A DNA stretch of 64,000 nucleotides, taken from QFOX01 sp964652475. GTDB taxonomy: Bacteria; Pseudomonadota; Alphaproteobacteria; Rickettsiales; UBA3002. Numbering within the stretch: position 1 is the stretch's first letter; each line of letters starts with the position of its first letter. The translations under genes were made by a program, and so were the position numbers. The DNA lies in contig CAZZCK010000003.1 of assembly GCA_964652475.1 (NCBI GenBank), forward strand, positions 1-64,000. Reading direction: 5' to 3'. The notes below the pieces were generated by a model, which saw only the letters and a program-made list of their open reading frames with translations, made no database searches and was not told the DNA's origin. Below, in pieces: positions 35,401 through 43,989 of this stretch.

Positions 35401-35819
35401 TCGGCGCAATCTGGGGCGTGTGGTTGAGCGGGCATGAGAATAATATTTTTACCCAGATCGGATTTATCGTGCTGGTGGGCCTCGCCTGTAAAAACGCGAT
35501 CCTGATCGTCGAATTCGCGCGTGAGCTTGAGCATCAGGGCATGAGCATTGTGGAGGCGGCGCTTGAGGCGAGCCATCTGCGCCTCAGGCCGATTTTGATG
35601 ACGAGCATCGCCTTCATCATGGGCGTGATTCCGCTCGTCATCGCGAAGGGGGCAGGGGCCGAAATGCGCCAGGATATGGGCATCGCCGTCTTCTCGGGTA
35701 TGATTGGGGTGACCGCCTTTGGCCTCATCCTGACGCCTATGTTTTATGTGATCGTGCGTAAAGCGACAGTATATTTCTTCCCGCCGAAAGTACCGCCGGT
35801 GGAGGTGCCGCATGCGTAG
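32409..35819 (+). CDS. RND multidrug efflux permease (HAE1 family) with extended middle region
   Basis: 1136 residues, about 90 longer than AcrB. The proton-relay residues are present: Asp-Asp in AIGIVVDDAIVVVENVER (TM4) and Lys in GLACKNAILIVEFARE (TM10). Pore-domain stretches such as YPGANPKVIADTVAAPLEEQ are typical. Residues about 504-602, after the first six helices, hold an extra stretch with two strong hydrophobic segments (FVFIAAAIYIAGTILGLVLL; GVIFWFIGTTVLAGAALAIA). Start ATG 32409 lies one base after the adaptor stop; homology begins there. The gene overlaps the channel gene by 8 bases. Confidence 0.93.
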   Translation: MAGLELSHRFIDRPILASVLSFFIFIAGSIAVFVLPVSEYPEVVPPQVVVRAVYPGANPKVIADTVAAPLEEQINGVENMLYMDSQATTDGVVQINVTFALGTDPDLAQQLVQNRVAQATPRLPDVVRQLGVTTVKSSPNFIMVVHLISPNNRYDITYLRNYGTINVKDQIARIAGIGQVEVFGGGDYAMRVWLDASKMAARNLSASDVTNAIREQNIQIAAGTIGAQPNDGTVAFELPVNVQGRLKSVAEFEDIILKADSKGAVMRLKDVARVELGADNYALRSLLNNKPAVGLGIFQSPGSNALELAANVRATMERLKADFPEDVTYDIVYDPTRFVEQSIDAVIHTLIEALLLVVLVVIVFLQTWRASIIPLLAVPISIVGTFAVMHLFGFSINALSLFGLVLAIGIVVDDAIVVVENVERNIGRGLTPREATYQAMREVSGPIIAIALVLCAVFIPIAFISGLTGQFYKQFALTIAISTVISAFNSLTLSPALAAILLKPHGAPKDKLTRGIETIFGFIFAHARFVFIAAAIYIAGTILGLVLLKLFPPAMHGPPPKGVIFWFIGTTVLAGAALAIAVLLMLRSLVLRRGRNAPQGFALFNQFFAKLSDRYRDVVAGTFHKKFRLGILYVVLLALTIVGFNIVRPGYVPGQDKQYLVGFAQLPPGSSLDRAEAVIRQMSEIALKQPGVQSSVAFPGLSIAGFSTSSSAGIVFVSLEPFEKRRSPELSAGAITGALNQKFASIEGAFMAIFPPPPVQGLGTIGGFKLQIQDRSDQGYDALAGVVGQVMGKAYQNPALAQVFSSFQINVPQLNVDINRVRAKQSGIALADLFDTLQIYLGSFYINDVNLFGRTYRVYASADAAFRDNQADIAQLKVRNASGQMVPLGALATVSETYGPDRATRYNAFRSADINGDAGVGFSSGQAQAAMVKILDETLPKGMTYEWTDLTYQQILAGNTALFVFPLCVLFVFLVLAAQYESLSLPLAVILIVPLCLFGAIWGVWLSGHENNIFTQIGFIVLVGLACKNAILIVEFARELEHQGMSIVEAALEASHLRLRPILMTSIAFIMGVIPLVIAKGAGAEMRQDMGIAVFSGMIGVTAFGLILTPMFYVIVRKATVYFFPPKVPPVEVPHA

Positions 35820-37335
35820 ATGGTGGTTAAGTAGTGCGATGATACTGCTCACGGCCTGTGATCTCGCGCCGGAATATCAACTGCCTGAAATCACCCTTCC
35901 GGCGATGTTCAAAGAAGATGCGAGTGAAGCAGCGGCGGATGTTGCCCCCGCGACCGATGGGGCCTGGAAACGCGTCGATGATACCGCAAAAATCGAGGAG
36001 TTCGCCTGGTGGCGGATGTTCAACGATACCCAGCTTGATCAGCTGATGGAACAGGCGATGAAGGATAACCCGTCGCTTGCGGTCGCGATTGAGCGGGTGA
36101 ATGCCGCGCGGGCGGTGACGGATACGGCCTTTGCTGCATTGCTGCCGAGCGTTGGGGTTGGCTTTGGCCCCGAGCGGCGGCTCTCACCATCAGCGCAAAT
36201 TAACTCGAACCTGCCACCCAACGCGCAAATCGACACCAAGCCCTTCACCCTCTACACGGTGCAAGGTAGCATCAGTTACGACCTCGACCTCTTTGGCCAA
36301 AACCGTGGCCGCGTGCGCGCCGCGAAGGCAGAGGCCGCTGGGGAACTCAACAATTACCGCGCCGTGCGCCTGAGTTTGCAAGCCGAGATCGCGCAAGCTT
36401 ACTATCGCATCATGGCGCTGCGGGCGGAGGATCGGATTGTCAGCCAAACCCTGGCTGCGCGCGAACAAACCCTGAAGTTCATTCAGCAAAAACATGCCGC
36501 CGGCGCGGTCGATGCGTTAGTGCTATCGCAAACGCAGGTGGATGTCGCTACCGCAAAAGCCGAGAGCGCCACGGTCGCGCAAGCGCTCAGTGTTGCAGAG
36601 CATGGGCTTGCTGTATTGCTCGGTAAGCTGCCGTCTGAACTCACCCTCGCCACCGCGGAGATTAAAGCCGAACCGCCGACAATTCCAGCCGGGATTCCGT
36701 CATCGCTACTCGAACGGCGGCCGGATATTCAGCAAGCCGTGACCTTGATCGCGGCGGCGAACGAGCGTATCGGCGTCGCGCGTGGTGGCTATTTTCCCGA
36801 TATTTCTCTCTCGGCGACGGGCGGCTTTGTCTCGGGCAGCTTGAGCAATCTTTTCAACTGGTCGAACCGCACCTGGGCGATTGGGCCACTTGCGGGCACG
36901 ATTCTCACCCAACCGATTTTTGAGGGCGGTAAAATTGCTGCGGCGCGTGCGCAAACGCAGGCCGATTATCAGGCGGCGGTGGCGACCTATCGCGCATCCG
37001 TGCTCACTGCCTTTCGCGAGGTCGAGGATCAGCTCAGTGGGGTGCGTAATGTGAGCGCGCAGTCGCGTGCGACGGCGGATGCGCTCGGTGCCGCCAGCCG
37101 TGCCCATGCGGTCGCCCGCGCGCGTTTCGATAGTGGCTATAGCAGCCGCTTGGAATATCTCGAGGCGGATCGCCAGTTGCTTGCGGCCAAACGCGCCCAA
37201 GTGCAAGCCCGCGGTCAGCAATTCATCACCACGATCCAACTGGTGAAAGCGCTCGGCGGCAGTTGGCAAACGTCGCCAAGCCCCAAAAAAACGGGTGAGG
37301 CCGCGCCAGCAGCACCACCCGAAAAATCAAATTAG
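35812..37335 (+). CDS. Outer-membrane efflux channel, NodT/OprM family lipoprotein
   Basis: 507 residues. The signal peptide ends in a lipobox LLTAC (Cys16). TolC-like repeats follow, with the conserved FAWWRMFNDTQLDQLM near residue 65 and LLERRPDIQQA near residue 300. The Pro/Lys-rich C-terminal tail is probably disordered. With the two genes upstream it forms a complete tripartite efflux pump for export of drugs, metals or metabolites; the substrate is unknown. The start lies within the end of the permease gene, showing translational coupling. Confidence 0.92.
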   Translation: MRRWWLSSAMILLTACDLAPEYQLPEITLPAMFKEDASEAAADVAPATDGAWKRVDDTAKIEEFAWWRMFNDTQLDQLMEQAMKDNPSLAVAIERVNAARAVTDTAFAALLPSVGVGFGPERRLSPSAQINSNLPPNAQIDTKPFTLYTVQGSISYDLDLFGQNRGRVRAAKAEAAGELNNYRAVRLSLQAEIAQAYYRIMALRAEDRIVSQTLAAREQTLKFIQQKHAAGAVDALVLSQTQVDVATAKAESATVAQALSVAEHGLAVLLGKLPSELTLATAEIKAEPPTIPAGIPSSLLERRPDIQQAVTLIAAANERIGVARGGYFPDISLSATGGFVSGSLSNLFNWSNRTWAIGPLAGTILTQPIFEGGKIAAARAQTQADYQAAVATYRASVLTAFREVEDQLSGVRNVSAQSRATADALGAASRAHAVARARFDSGYSSRLEYLEADRQLLAAKRAQVQARGQQFITTIQLVKALGGSWQTSPSPKKTGEAAPAAPPEKSN

Positions 37336-38586
37336 TTACCCGCTTTTCGCGTCGGCATGAATCACCAGTCGGCGCAATTCGCCGCAGCGCCAACGGGTGA
37401 TGGCAACAACCAGTAGCGTCATCCCCCCGCCAAAAATAATCGACGGCACCAGGCCCATGACGCTCGCCGCGACACCGGATTCAAACGCCCCGATTTCGTT
37501 GCTCGATATAATAAACATCCCGTTGAGCGACGAGACTCTGCCACGCATCGCGTCGGGGATCGTCAGCTGCATGATCGTGCTGCGCATGACCATGCTCACG
37601 CTATCGAACGCGCCGGCGATGGCAAGAAACGTGGCCGCGGCAAAAAAATCCGTGCTTAAGCCAAAGCAAATCATCGCCACCCCAAAGCCGGTGATGACCA
37701 AAAGCAGGCGTGACCCGCGCAGCGTCTTCATGGGGTGCAGAGCAAAATACAGGGCAGTGATGATCGAGCCAATCGCCGGTGCCGCGCGCAATAAGCCGAG
37801 CCCCTCCGCCTCAAGATGCAGTACCTGATCGGCGAATACGGGCAGCACCGCAATCGCACCGCCAAAGAGTACCGCGAACATATCAAGCGTCATGATCGGC
37901 AGCAGCACGCGATTATGAATCACAAAGCGCCACCCCGCAGCAATACTTTTGAGTGCCGGTTCACCGTTATGGGTGTTTTTGAATTGGCGGTGCGGGCTGC
38001 TGATACTGCTGATCGCGACCAGGCCAATCAATAAAAACGTGACGGGAATGCACCAGGCGATGCTGGCACCATAGCCACCATAGATCAGCCCAGCCGTGGC
38101 AGGGCCGCTGATTGCAGCCAGCTGAAAGCCGCTTGAAAGCCAGGCGGTGGCGGCGGGAATATCATGCCGCGGCACAATGCGCGATAATAGCGTAAACGAG
38201 GAGGGCATGAGGAAGCTACGCGTCAGGCCCGAGAGAAAAACCGCGGTAAATAGGGCGATGAGAATCACCCGATCCGGCGCGTGAATGAATCCTCCGGCAA
38301 TTACAAGCAGCAAAAATGAAATCGTCGCCAGTGCCATCAGGCAGTTGCGCGAAACGCGGTGCGGGCGGCTTTTATCGACAATATGGCCAGCAAAGAGGGC
38401 AAACACAATTGCAGGCACCGCTTCTGCCAGCCCAACCAAACCAAGCATCAACGGGCTTTTGGTTAAGCTATAGACCTGCCAGCCGACAATCACCGCCTGC
38501 GCTTGCAGGGCAAAAATAGCGGCGACCCGTGTTGCCAGTAAGCGGCGAAAATCACGGTTGCGTAAGACATCGTACGAAAGGGCCAT
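37336..38586 (-). CDS. MFS transporter, EntS/MFS_3-type
   Basis: 416 residues with about twelve predicted membrane helices. The N-terminus NRDFRRLLATRVAAIFALQAQAVIVGWQVY and the loop GHIVDKSRPHRV (cytoplasmic motif A-like) fit the MFS_3 exporter group, which includes enterobactin and drug exporters. Substrate is unknown. The ATG at 38586 is preferred over the TTG at 38604. Its stop directly abuts the convergent channel gene with no spacer and no visible terminator. Confidence 0.82.
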   Translation of the reverse strand: MALSYDVLRNRDFRRLLATRVAAIFALQAQAVIVGWQVYSLTKSPLMLGLVGLAEAVPAIVFALFAGHIVDKSRPHRVSRNCLMALATISFLLLVIAGGFIHAPDRVILIALFTAVFLSGLTRSFLMPSSFTLLSRIVPRHDIPAATAWLSSGFQLAAISGPATAGLIYGGYGASIAWCIPVTFLLIGLVAISSISSPHRQFKNTHNGEPALKSIAAGWRFVIHNRVLLPIMTLDMFAVLFGGAIAVLPVFADQVLHLEAEGLGLLRAAPAIGSIITALYFALHPMKTLRGSRLLLVITGFGVAMICFGLSTDFFAAATFLAIAGAFDSVSMVMRSTIMQLTIPDAMRGRVSSLNGMFIISSNEIGAFESGVAASVMGLVPSIIFGGGMTLLVVAITRWRCGELRRLVIHADAKSG

Positions 38587-38724
38587 GGTGGGCTTATAAC
38601 GCAACCGGCGTCAAAGGCAAATAGACTCAAAGCATGACGCGGCGGGTCATGGCATCCGCGAATATTTGACTTCCCGTCGGGCCTATGTTTTGGTGGCCCC
38701 GATTGAACTATCCGAGGGTTACTC

Positions 38725-40215
38725 ATGGCATCGCAATTAGCTCCTGCTTCTCAAGAAACCGGTCATTCACCAATCAAAACGCTCGGCGCACTGCTCGGGT
38801 TTGTAATTGCTGGCATCATGCTCACGCTGCCTGCACCCGAAGGACTAAGCGCCGACGGTTGGAAGGTGCTGGCCATCATGGCGCTGATGGTAATCTGGTG
38901 GTGCACCGAAGCCGTGCCGGTTGCGGCTACGGCCCTGATTCCGATTGTAGCCATTCCGTTGCTTGGTCTAGGCAATGTCGATGAGGCGGCGCAGGGCTTC
39001 ACTAACGAAGCGGTATTCCTGCCGCTCGGCGGATTTATTCTTGGCATTGCGATTCAGCGCTGGAACCTGCATGCGCGCATCGCCCTTGCCACCGTGCGTT
39101 TGGTGGGTACTTCGCCGATACGGGTGGTGGGGGGCTTTATGCTAGCCACCGCGCTGGTCTCGATGTGGATCAGCAATACGGCGACGGCGGTGATGATGCT
39201 GCCGATCGCGTTGTCGGTCGCCCATTTTTTAATGCGTGAGGGTCAAGGTAGCGAGCAAGATAAAAAACATTTCGGCATCTGCCTGATGATTGGTATTGCC
39301 TATGCGGCGAGCATGGGGGGCATGATGACGCTGGTCGGCACCGGCACCAATGTGCTGTATAAAGGTTTTGTTGAGCAGCAGCTTGGAGTAACCATCGGCT
39401 TTGGGCAATGGATGCTGATCGGCGTGCCGATTGGCCTCACCATGTTGCTTGCCATCTGGATTGGGATGACACGCTTTATTTTTCCGACCCATCTCAAACA
39501 GCATGATGCCATTGATGGCCTGATCGATAGTCAGGTGCGCGCGCTTGGCCCGATGCGTGCGCCTGAAAAACGCACCGCGGCTATTTTTCTGATCACTGCT
39601 TGTTTATGGATTTTTGGCGATACATTAAACTCTGTACTGTCGCCGCTGAAACTCAACGATGCCTCCGTTGCCATTGCCGCGGCGATTGCGCTGTTCCTCT
39701 TGCCTTCGGGTGAGGCAAAGGGCGAGAAATTGCTGCAGTGGCAAGACGCCAAGGAAGTGCCATGGGGCATTTTGATTTTGCTTGCCGGGGGCCTCTCCAT
39801 CGCCGGGTTTATCGAAAGCTCGGGCCTTGCGCAGTGGCTTGGCAATCATGCCGCGGCGCTCGGCGATGTTCCGGTCTGGCTGCTGATTATTCTCGCCACC
39901 GCGACGATTATTATTGTCACCGAGTTGATGAGCAATGTCGCTACCCTCACCGCCAGCTTGCCGATCTTTGCCGCGACCGCCACCGGGCTTGGCACCGACC
40001 CACTGGCCTTTACCATTCCGCTCGCGTTTGCGGCGTCGTGCGCCTTCATGCTGCCGATTTCGACGCCACCTAATGCGATTGTGTTCGGTTCGGGCTTGCT
40101 GCGCATTTCTGAGATGGCGCGCGCCGGGGTTATTTTCAACGTCGTGTCGCTGGTGGTGATTACGCTCCTGTGCGCATGGCTGGTGCCGCTGGTGTTTGCG
40201 CCCGTTGCTCCCTAA
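38725..40215 (+). CDS. SLC13/DASS family anion:sodium symporter
   Basis: 496 residues with about 11-12 membrane helices. The paired signatures are visible: WISNTATAVMMLPIALSV (first SNT motif) and LMSNVATLTASLPI plus ISTPPNAIVFGSGLLRI in the second half. Members import di- and tricarboxylates or sulfate with sodium. GAGGG precedes the ATG. The last 56 bases overlap the convergent unknown gene at 40160-41581. Confidence 0.9.
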   Translation: MASQLAPASQETGHSPIKTLGALLGFVIAGIMLTLPAPEGLSADGWKVLAIMALMVIWWCTEAVPVAATALIPIVAIPLLGLGNVDEAAQGFTNEAVFLPLGGFILGIAIQRWNLHARIALATVRLVGTSPIRVVGGFMLATALVSMWISNTATAVMMLPIALSVAHFLMREGQGSEQDKKHFGICLMIGIAYAASMGGMMTLVGTGTNVLYKGFVEQQLGVTIGFGQWMLIGVPIGLTMLLAIWIGMTRFIFPTHLKQHDAIDGLIDSQVRALGPMRAPEKRTAAIFLITACLWIFGDTLNSVLSPLKLNDASVAIAAAIALFLLPSGEAKGEKLLQWQDAKEVPWGILILLAGGLSIAGFIESSGLAQWLGNHAAALGDVPVWLLIILATATIIIVTELMSNVATLTASLPIFAATATGLGTDPLAFTIPLAFAASCAFMLPISTPPNAIVFGSGLLRISEMARAGVIFNVVSLVVITLLCAWLVPLVFAPVAP

Positions 40216-41581
40216 GGGCTGCGGTGCGCGCGCCGTGAATGGCGGGGTCGGAGGGTGCCTCGCTTGTCGGTGGCAGTGGTCTGTCGGCGGTGCGAAGCTC
40301 GCGCTGCAAATGTTCATACACCTCGCCAAAGCTTAAGCCGTCATCCTTGATCGCGTGCTGATAGAGCGCGCTCAGTTTCGCTAAGGCGACATCGCGCTCT
40401 TCGGGCGGGATATGGTTAAGCGCCAAGGCTGCATGATGCTCGAGCTCATCCCAATCGACGGTTTTCGTCGAGAACGGCGCAAAGACTTTGGTCACAAATC
40501 CGGTCGCAAAGGCACAGACGGCAACAAAGCGCATCGGGCTTAAAATACGGATATCCGAAGGCCGGATCCCTTTCCAATTCTTCCACTGCATCACCTCGCT
40601 GAAGGGGCGATAATGCTTCTTGACCGAAGCGATCCCGATGCGGTCGAAATCGGCTTTGACCTCAGCAAAGCTACCGGTATGGATCTGTTTGAGATGCACC
40701 GAATTGAGCATGTTGAAGGCCTGGCCGGTCCATTCCATGATGCCCGAGAGAATATTGCTGTTCTCGCGCAGTTTGGTCAGGCGTGACTTTTCCGATTCCG
40801 GCGTATCCTCGTCCTTATCGATCCCCGCGAAGGTCACAATTTTCGAGGACCATTGCAGATGCCCCATCGTCCGGTCGACCCAGTTATTGCCGCGCGTGCC
40901 GAGAAAAATCTGCGAGCCAAACTTCATCCCGTCGCTGATGATCATGTTATTGGCATTAACAAAGCGATTGAGCTTGCTTGCCTCACTCAAGGCTTTCGCT
41001 GGCGCTTTCACCTCGGCTTCGGTGGGCGCTAGGTAATCGGATTGCTCGCGTGTCAGCAGCAAATCGGCCTGATGGCGCAGCCGTTCGGTTTTGGCGCGAT
41101 CGGTGCGTTGCTGCGTGCCATAGCCAACGGTAATCAGGTTCGAGGCCATGCTGATCGCCGAGGATTGGTTCAGCACCGGATTTTTTTCGCGGTATCCGGC
41201 AAATTGCTGCATGATCTGGCCGAAGGTGCCGAAAATTCCCCGCCAGCGATTAAGGTCGCTTAGCCCCTGCGGCGCTTGTTTTGGCTGCGAGCTATCGGCC
41301 TCAAACCCGCCGCCCAGTGCGGTGGCAAGGGCTTGAATATCGGGGGCCTTATCGGGTGCAAAGCGATAGATGCGGGTGTGGTTTTTCTCGTGCGTCACAT
41401 CGCATAAAAGCTTCGCATGCTGCGCGGCGAGGGTGGTATCGGCGGTTGAATCCGCGCCGTTTTGCATTTCAAGCACGCACAATACACCCTCACTGTCGCG
41501 CAGCATTTCAATGCGCGAGATGGGGGCATTCGCATGGCGATGTTTCAGGCGATTCACGCAACTCCTGGTCAAAGCACTCAA
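40160..41581 (-). CDS. Unknown protein, 473 aa, paralogous to the product of 49761-50903
   Basis: No family recognised. The N-terminal 100 residues look soluble. The middle (about 105-290) alternates amphipathic and weakly hydrophobic segments. A hydrophobic stretch near 370-390 (MRFVAVCAFATGFVTKVFAPF) may be a membrane helix. The C-terminal 60 residues are Pro/Ala/Glu-rich. Its middle resembles the protein at 49761-50903 in order and spacing of landmarks: a YGxxxxT...L...A segment, then GMxxxDGxK, an SSK segment, and an ED-rich loop. The 3' end overlaps the DASS gene by 56 bases. Function is unknown. Confidence 0.65.
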   Translation of the reverse strand: MSALTRSCVNRLKHRHANAPISRIEMLRDSEGVLCVLEMQNGADSTADTTLAAQHAKLLCDVTHEKNHTRIYRFAPDKAPDIQALATALGGGFEADSSQPKQAPQGLSDLNRWRGIFGTFGQIMQQFAGYREKNPVLNQSSAISMASNLITVGYGTQQRTDRAKTERLRHQADLLLTREQSDYLAPTEAEVKAPAKALSEASKLNRFVNANNMIISDGMKFGSQIFLGTRGNNWVDRTMGHLQWSSKIVTFAGIDKDEDTPESEKSRLTKLRENSNILSGIMEWTGQAFNMLNSVHLKQIHTGSFAEVKADFDRIGIASVKKHYRPFSEVMQWKNWKGIRPSDIRILSPMRFVAVCAFATGFVTKVFAPFSTKTVDWDELEHHAALALNHIPPEERDVALAKLSALYQHAIKDDGLSFGEVYEHLQRELRTADRPLPPTSEAPSDPAIHGARTAALREQRAQTPAAPAMRTGA

Positions 41582-41872
41582 AAAAGCCGAGTGTCTCAGC
41601 CTTCAGGGTAGCAAAAATTGCCCCCAACCGCACCCGGGGATATGTGAAGTTTTTGTGACAAGAGCCATGCAATCTAGCCGCTTAACGCCTTAACAATCCT
41701 TAGGGTTATGGCCTTAAGCGACCCCATAACCAAGAAAATCAGCCAAATATTGATTCCGGCGGTGGTAAAAAATTGCGTCCCAATAGCAATCCCAAGTTGC
41801 AAGTCGTATATCGCATATCTATTATGCATGTCCGTGGTGTGTAACTCTAGCTATCGAGTATTTGAGAAAAAA

Positions 41873-42244
41873 ATGGATTTATTGAATGCGTGTATCGGCC
41901 AACGACTTAGAAACTCTAGGCTGGCGGCCGGATTAACTCAATCGGATCTGGGTTCGATCGTGGATGTTTCATTTCAACAAGTACAAAAATACGAGCGTGG
42001 GTTGAATCGTGTTAGTGCGGTCGATCTTTATCATTTTGCGAAAGCACTCGACGTTCCGATCGCCTATTTTTTTGAAGATATGGATGCTTCATCCAACGCA
42101 AAGGCGCCCACCCTCGAGGTGGAAATGCTCAGCTTAACGGACCCCACCCTTATGAAAATGCTGCGGATATTCGTGGCGATTGAAGACCCCAAAATTAAAG
42201 AAAGCATTTTTAAGTTATTGAAATCAATAGATAAAAATAGATAA
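41873..42244 (+). CDS. XRE-family transcriptional regulator
   Basis: 123 residues. The helix-turn-helix is at about residues 8-65: IGQRLRNSRLAAGLTQSDLG, then VSFQQVQKYERGLNRVSA, the standard Cro/CI form, with FFEDMD after it as in many alphaproteobacterial XRE proteins. The C-terminal helices probably dimerise. ATG 41873 has only a weak GAG upstream. luxR starts 27 bases after its stop, so the pair is probably one transcript and this protein is a candidate controller of the quorum-sensing locus. The 291 bases before it hold nothing recognisable. Confidence 0.82.
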   Translation: MDLLNACIGQRLRNSRLAAGLTQSDLGSIVDVSFQQVQKYERGLNRVSAVDLYHFAKALDVPIAYFFEDMDASSNAKAPTLEVEMLSLTDPTLMKMLRIFVAIEDPKIKESIFKLLKSIDKNR

Positions 42245-42271
42245 GCGTTTTAGGCATTCAGGAGGCGGTGC

Positions 42272-42991
42272 ATGGACTTCTTAGCGTTTATCGAGAAAAC
42301 GAACGCCGCCCAGGACAAAGAAGAAGCGTTCGAAGCCTATCTTGGCGCACTGAAAACTTTTGGCTTAGACCGGGTTGTCTACAGCTACATGACCGACCAC
42401 CCGCTGCTCGATAAAGGCACGCAGCACGGGGTCATTCGCAATTACCCGGATGAATGGATGAAGTACTATATCGAGAAGGGCTACACCGAGCACGATCCGG
42501 TTTATCAGGGCGCGCTGAAGTCGCCACGGCCTTTTGCCTGGAGCCAGATTGAAGAAAGGGAGCTCTCGTCGAAGCAACAATTGGTGATGAATCAGGCAAA
42601 GGAATCTGGTCTGCTGGATGGCATGGCGATGTCAATCCGTGGCACGATGGGAGAGTGTGTCGGGGTAGGGATCGCAAGCAGCACGGGTGGCGTGCGATAC
42701 GACAATAATCAGCTTTCACTTCTCTATGCGCTGACCAATCAGTTTCATCTGGTGCATACAGACTTTATGCTGCGCGAGACACTGCCCGCCGGCATTCAAT
42801 TCACCGAACGCGAACGCGAAATATTGCTGTGGGCGGCACGCGGAAAGAGCAATGCCGTGATTGCCGATATCCTCAGTATCACCGCGCACACGGTCGATTT
42901 CCACCTGAGAAATATTTTCAAGAAGCTCGGGGTGAATACCAAAATACTCGCAACCCTAAAGGCCATTCGTCTGGGTCTTATCTGCCCCTAA
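42272..42991 (+). CDS. LuxR-family acyl-homoserine-lactone receptor
   Basis: 239 residues. The N-terminal autoinducer-binding domain has the four ligand-contact residues of the family: Trp62, Tyr66, Asp75 and Trp90, in the exact TraR spacing (57, 61, 70, 85). The C-terminal GerE helix-turn-helix is FTEREREILLWAARGKSNAV, then ITAHTVDFHLRNIFKKLGV. AGGAGG precedes the ATG. Its 3' end overlaps that of the convergent E2 gene by four bases. The cognate AHL synthase gene is at 46362-47006, with the E1/E2 genes between. Confidence 0.93.
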   Translation: MDFLAFIEKTNAAQDKEEAFEAYLGALKTFGLDRVVYSYMTDHPLLDKGTQHGVIRNYPDEWMKYYIEKGYTEHDPVYQGALKSPRPFAWSQIEERELSSKQQLVMNQAKESGLLDGMAMSIRGTMGECVGVGIASSTGGVRYDNNQLSLLYALTNQFHLVHTDFMLRETLPAGIQFTEREREILLWAARGKSNAVIADILSITAHTVDFHLRNIFKKLGVNTKILATLKAIRLGLICP

Positions 42992-43989
42992 CCCGGTGCC
43001 AGCAAATCGGCAAGGCGTGAAATATTCTTCACCATGGTGGTGAGGAATCGGGACGCTTCAGCGCCATTGACAAGGCGGTGATCAAAACTTAGCACCAGCG
43101 ATGCCGGATTAAGCGACGTAGCGCAGGAGCTTGGCAGCATGGGACTGCCGATGAATAATGTCGCAACCGATGGGTACACCACCACCGGAATGGCACGCCC
43201 GATGCCATAGCTCGAAAGATCGGAGACAGCTACCGAGTGGTACTCGGTGATCGTATCGCGCATTTTTTGTGAGGAAGAAACTTGGAAGCGGCATAGATCA
43301 ATAAAATCATCAAGCGAAGCAGTGCAATCAACCGTAACGGTGGCAGTCCTGAGCTCGTTATTACCGCAATCAACCGCAATCCCGAGCTTACAGTCGTTGT
43401 GGGTCACATAGCGTTCATTATCGAGGATGCGCGAACGAAACGGTGGGTGATTCGACATGGCGTGTGCCGTCGCCCAACTGATAATTTCAACCGACTTGGC
43501 AACCCGTAGCCCCTTCGATCGCATCGCGCGGCGTATGGTGTGAATGAGGCGCCAGTCGATCTGAACCTCGATCGATGCCGGCACCACCTGTTTTGCCGAA
43601 TGCTCAAAGCTACGTATGAGCCGCTGTTGCATGGGCGAGAAAAACTGTTCATGCGCATTCGCCGTTGCCCGGTTTGGATGTGCAGGCACACGGATAGCAG
43701 GTGCAGACAATGAGCTGCCGACACTCACCGTAAAGTCCGCCTGCTCCGGTGAGGTGTCGATGACGACAAGCTCGCTGCCAACCGAAACTTCTTCGCAAGC
43801 GTTATACTTGTATTCTTTAATGATGCCGCTGACGGGGGATTCTATTTCCATCACCGCCTTGTCAGTCTCAAGGGTCAGCAGCGGCTCGTCGCGCATCACC
43901 CGATCCCCGACTTTCTTGAGGTAATTGGCGACTTTCAGGGTGCGAATTCCTTCGCCAAGTTCTGGTGCGATCATCGAATAACTCTGCAT
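42988..43989 (-). CDS. 2-oxoacid dehydrogenase E2-type acyltransferase lacking the E3-binding domain
   Basis: 333 residues. The N-terminal lipoyl domain has its lipoylated lysine at about residue 44 (LETDKAVMEIES). A linker of about 35 residues follows, then the catalytic domain from about 117. The usual peripheral-subunit-binding domain, which holds E1 or E3, is not there. The active-site motif is DHRLVNG (303-309) with catalytic His304; the usual DHRxxDG has Asp where Asn308 stands. It would move an acyl group from E1 to coenzyme A. The ATG directly follows the E1 stop, so it is translationally coupled. Confidence 0.87.
   Translation of the reverse strand: MQSYSMIAPELGEGIRTLKVANYLKKVGDRVMRDEPLLTLETDKAVMEIESPVSGIIKEYKYNACEEVSVGSELVVIDTSPEQADFTVSVGSSLSAPAIRVPAHPNRATANAHEQFFSPMQQRLIRSFEHSAKQVVPASIEVQIDWRLIHTIRRAMRSKGLRVAKSVEIISWATAHAMSNHPPFRSRILDNERYVTHNDCKLGIAVDCGNNELRTATVTVDCTASLDDFIDLCRFQVSSSQKMRDTITEYHSVAVSDLSSYGIGRAIPVVVYPSVATLFIGSPMLPSSCATSLNPASLVLSFDHRLVNGAEASRFLTTMVKNISRLADLLAPG

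Noticed and set aside
41708..41872. N-terminal extension of the XRE regulator
   Set aside because: The first 55 codons do not look like part of the helix-turn-helix family and include an unlikely Cys/Tyr-rich stretch; the ATG at 41873 fits the family start.
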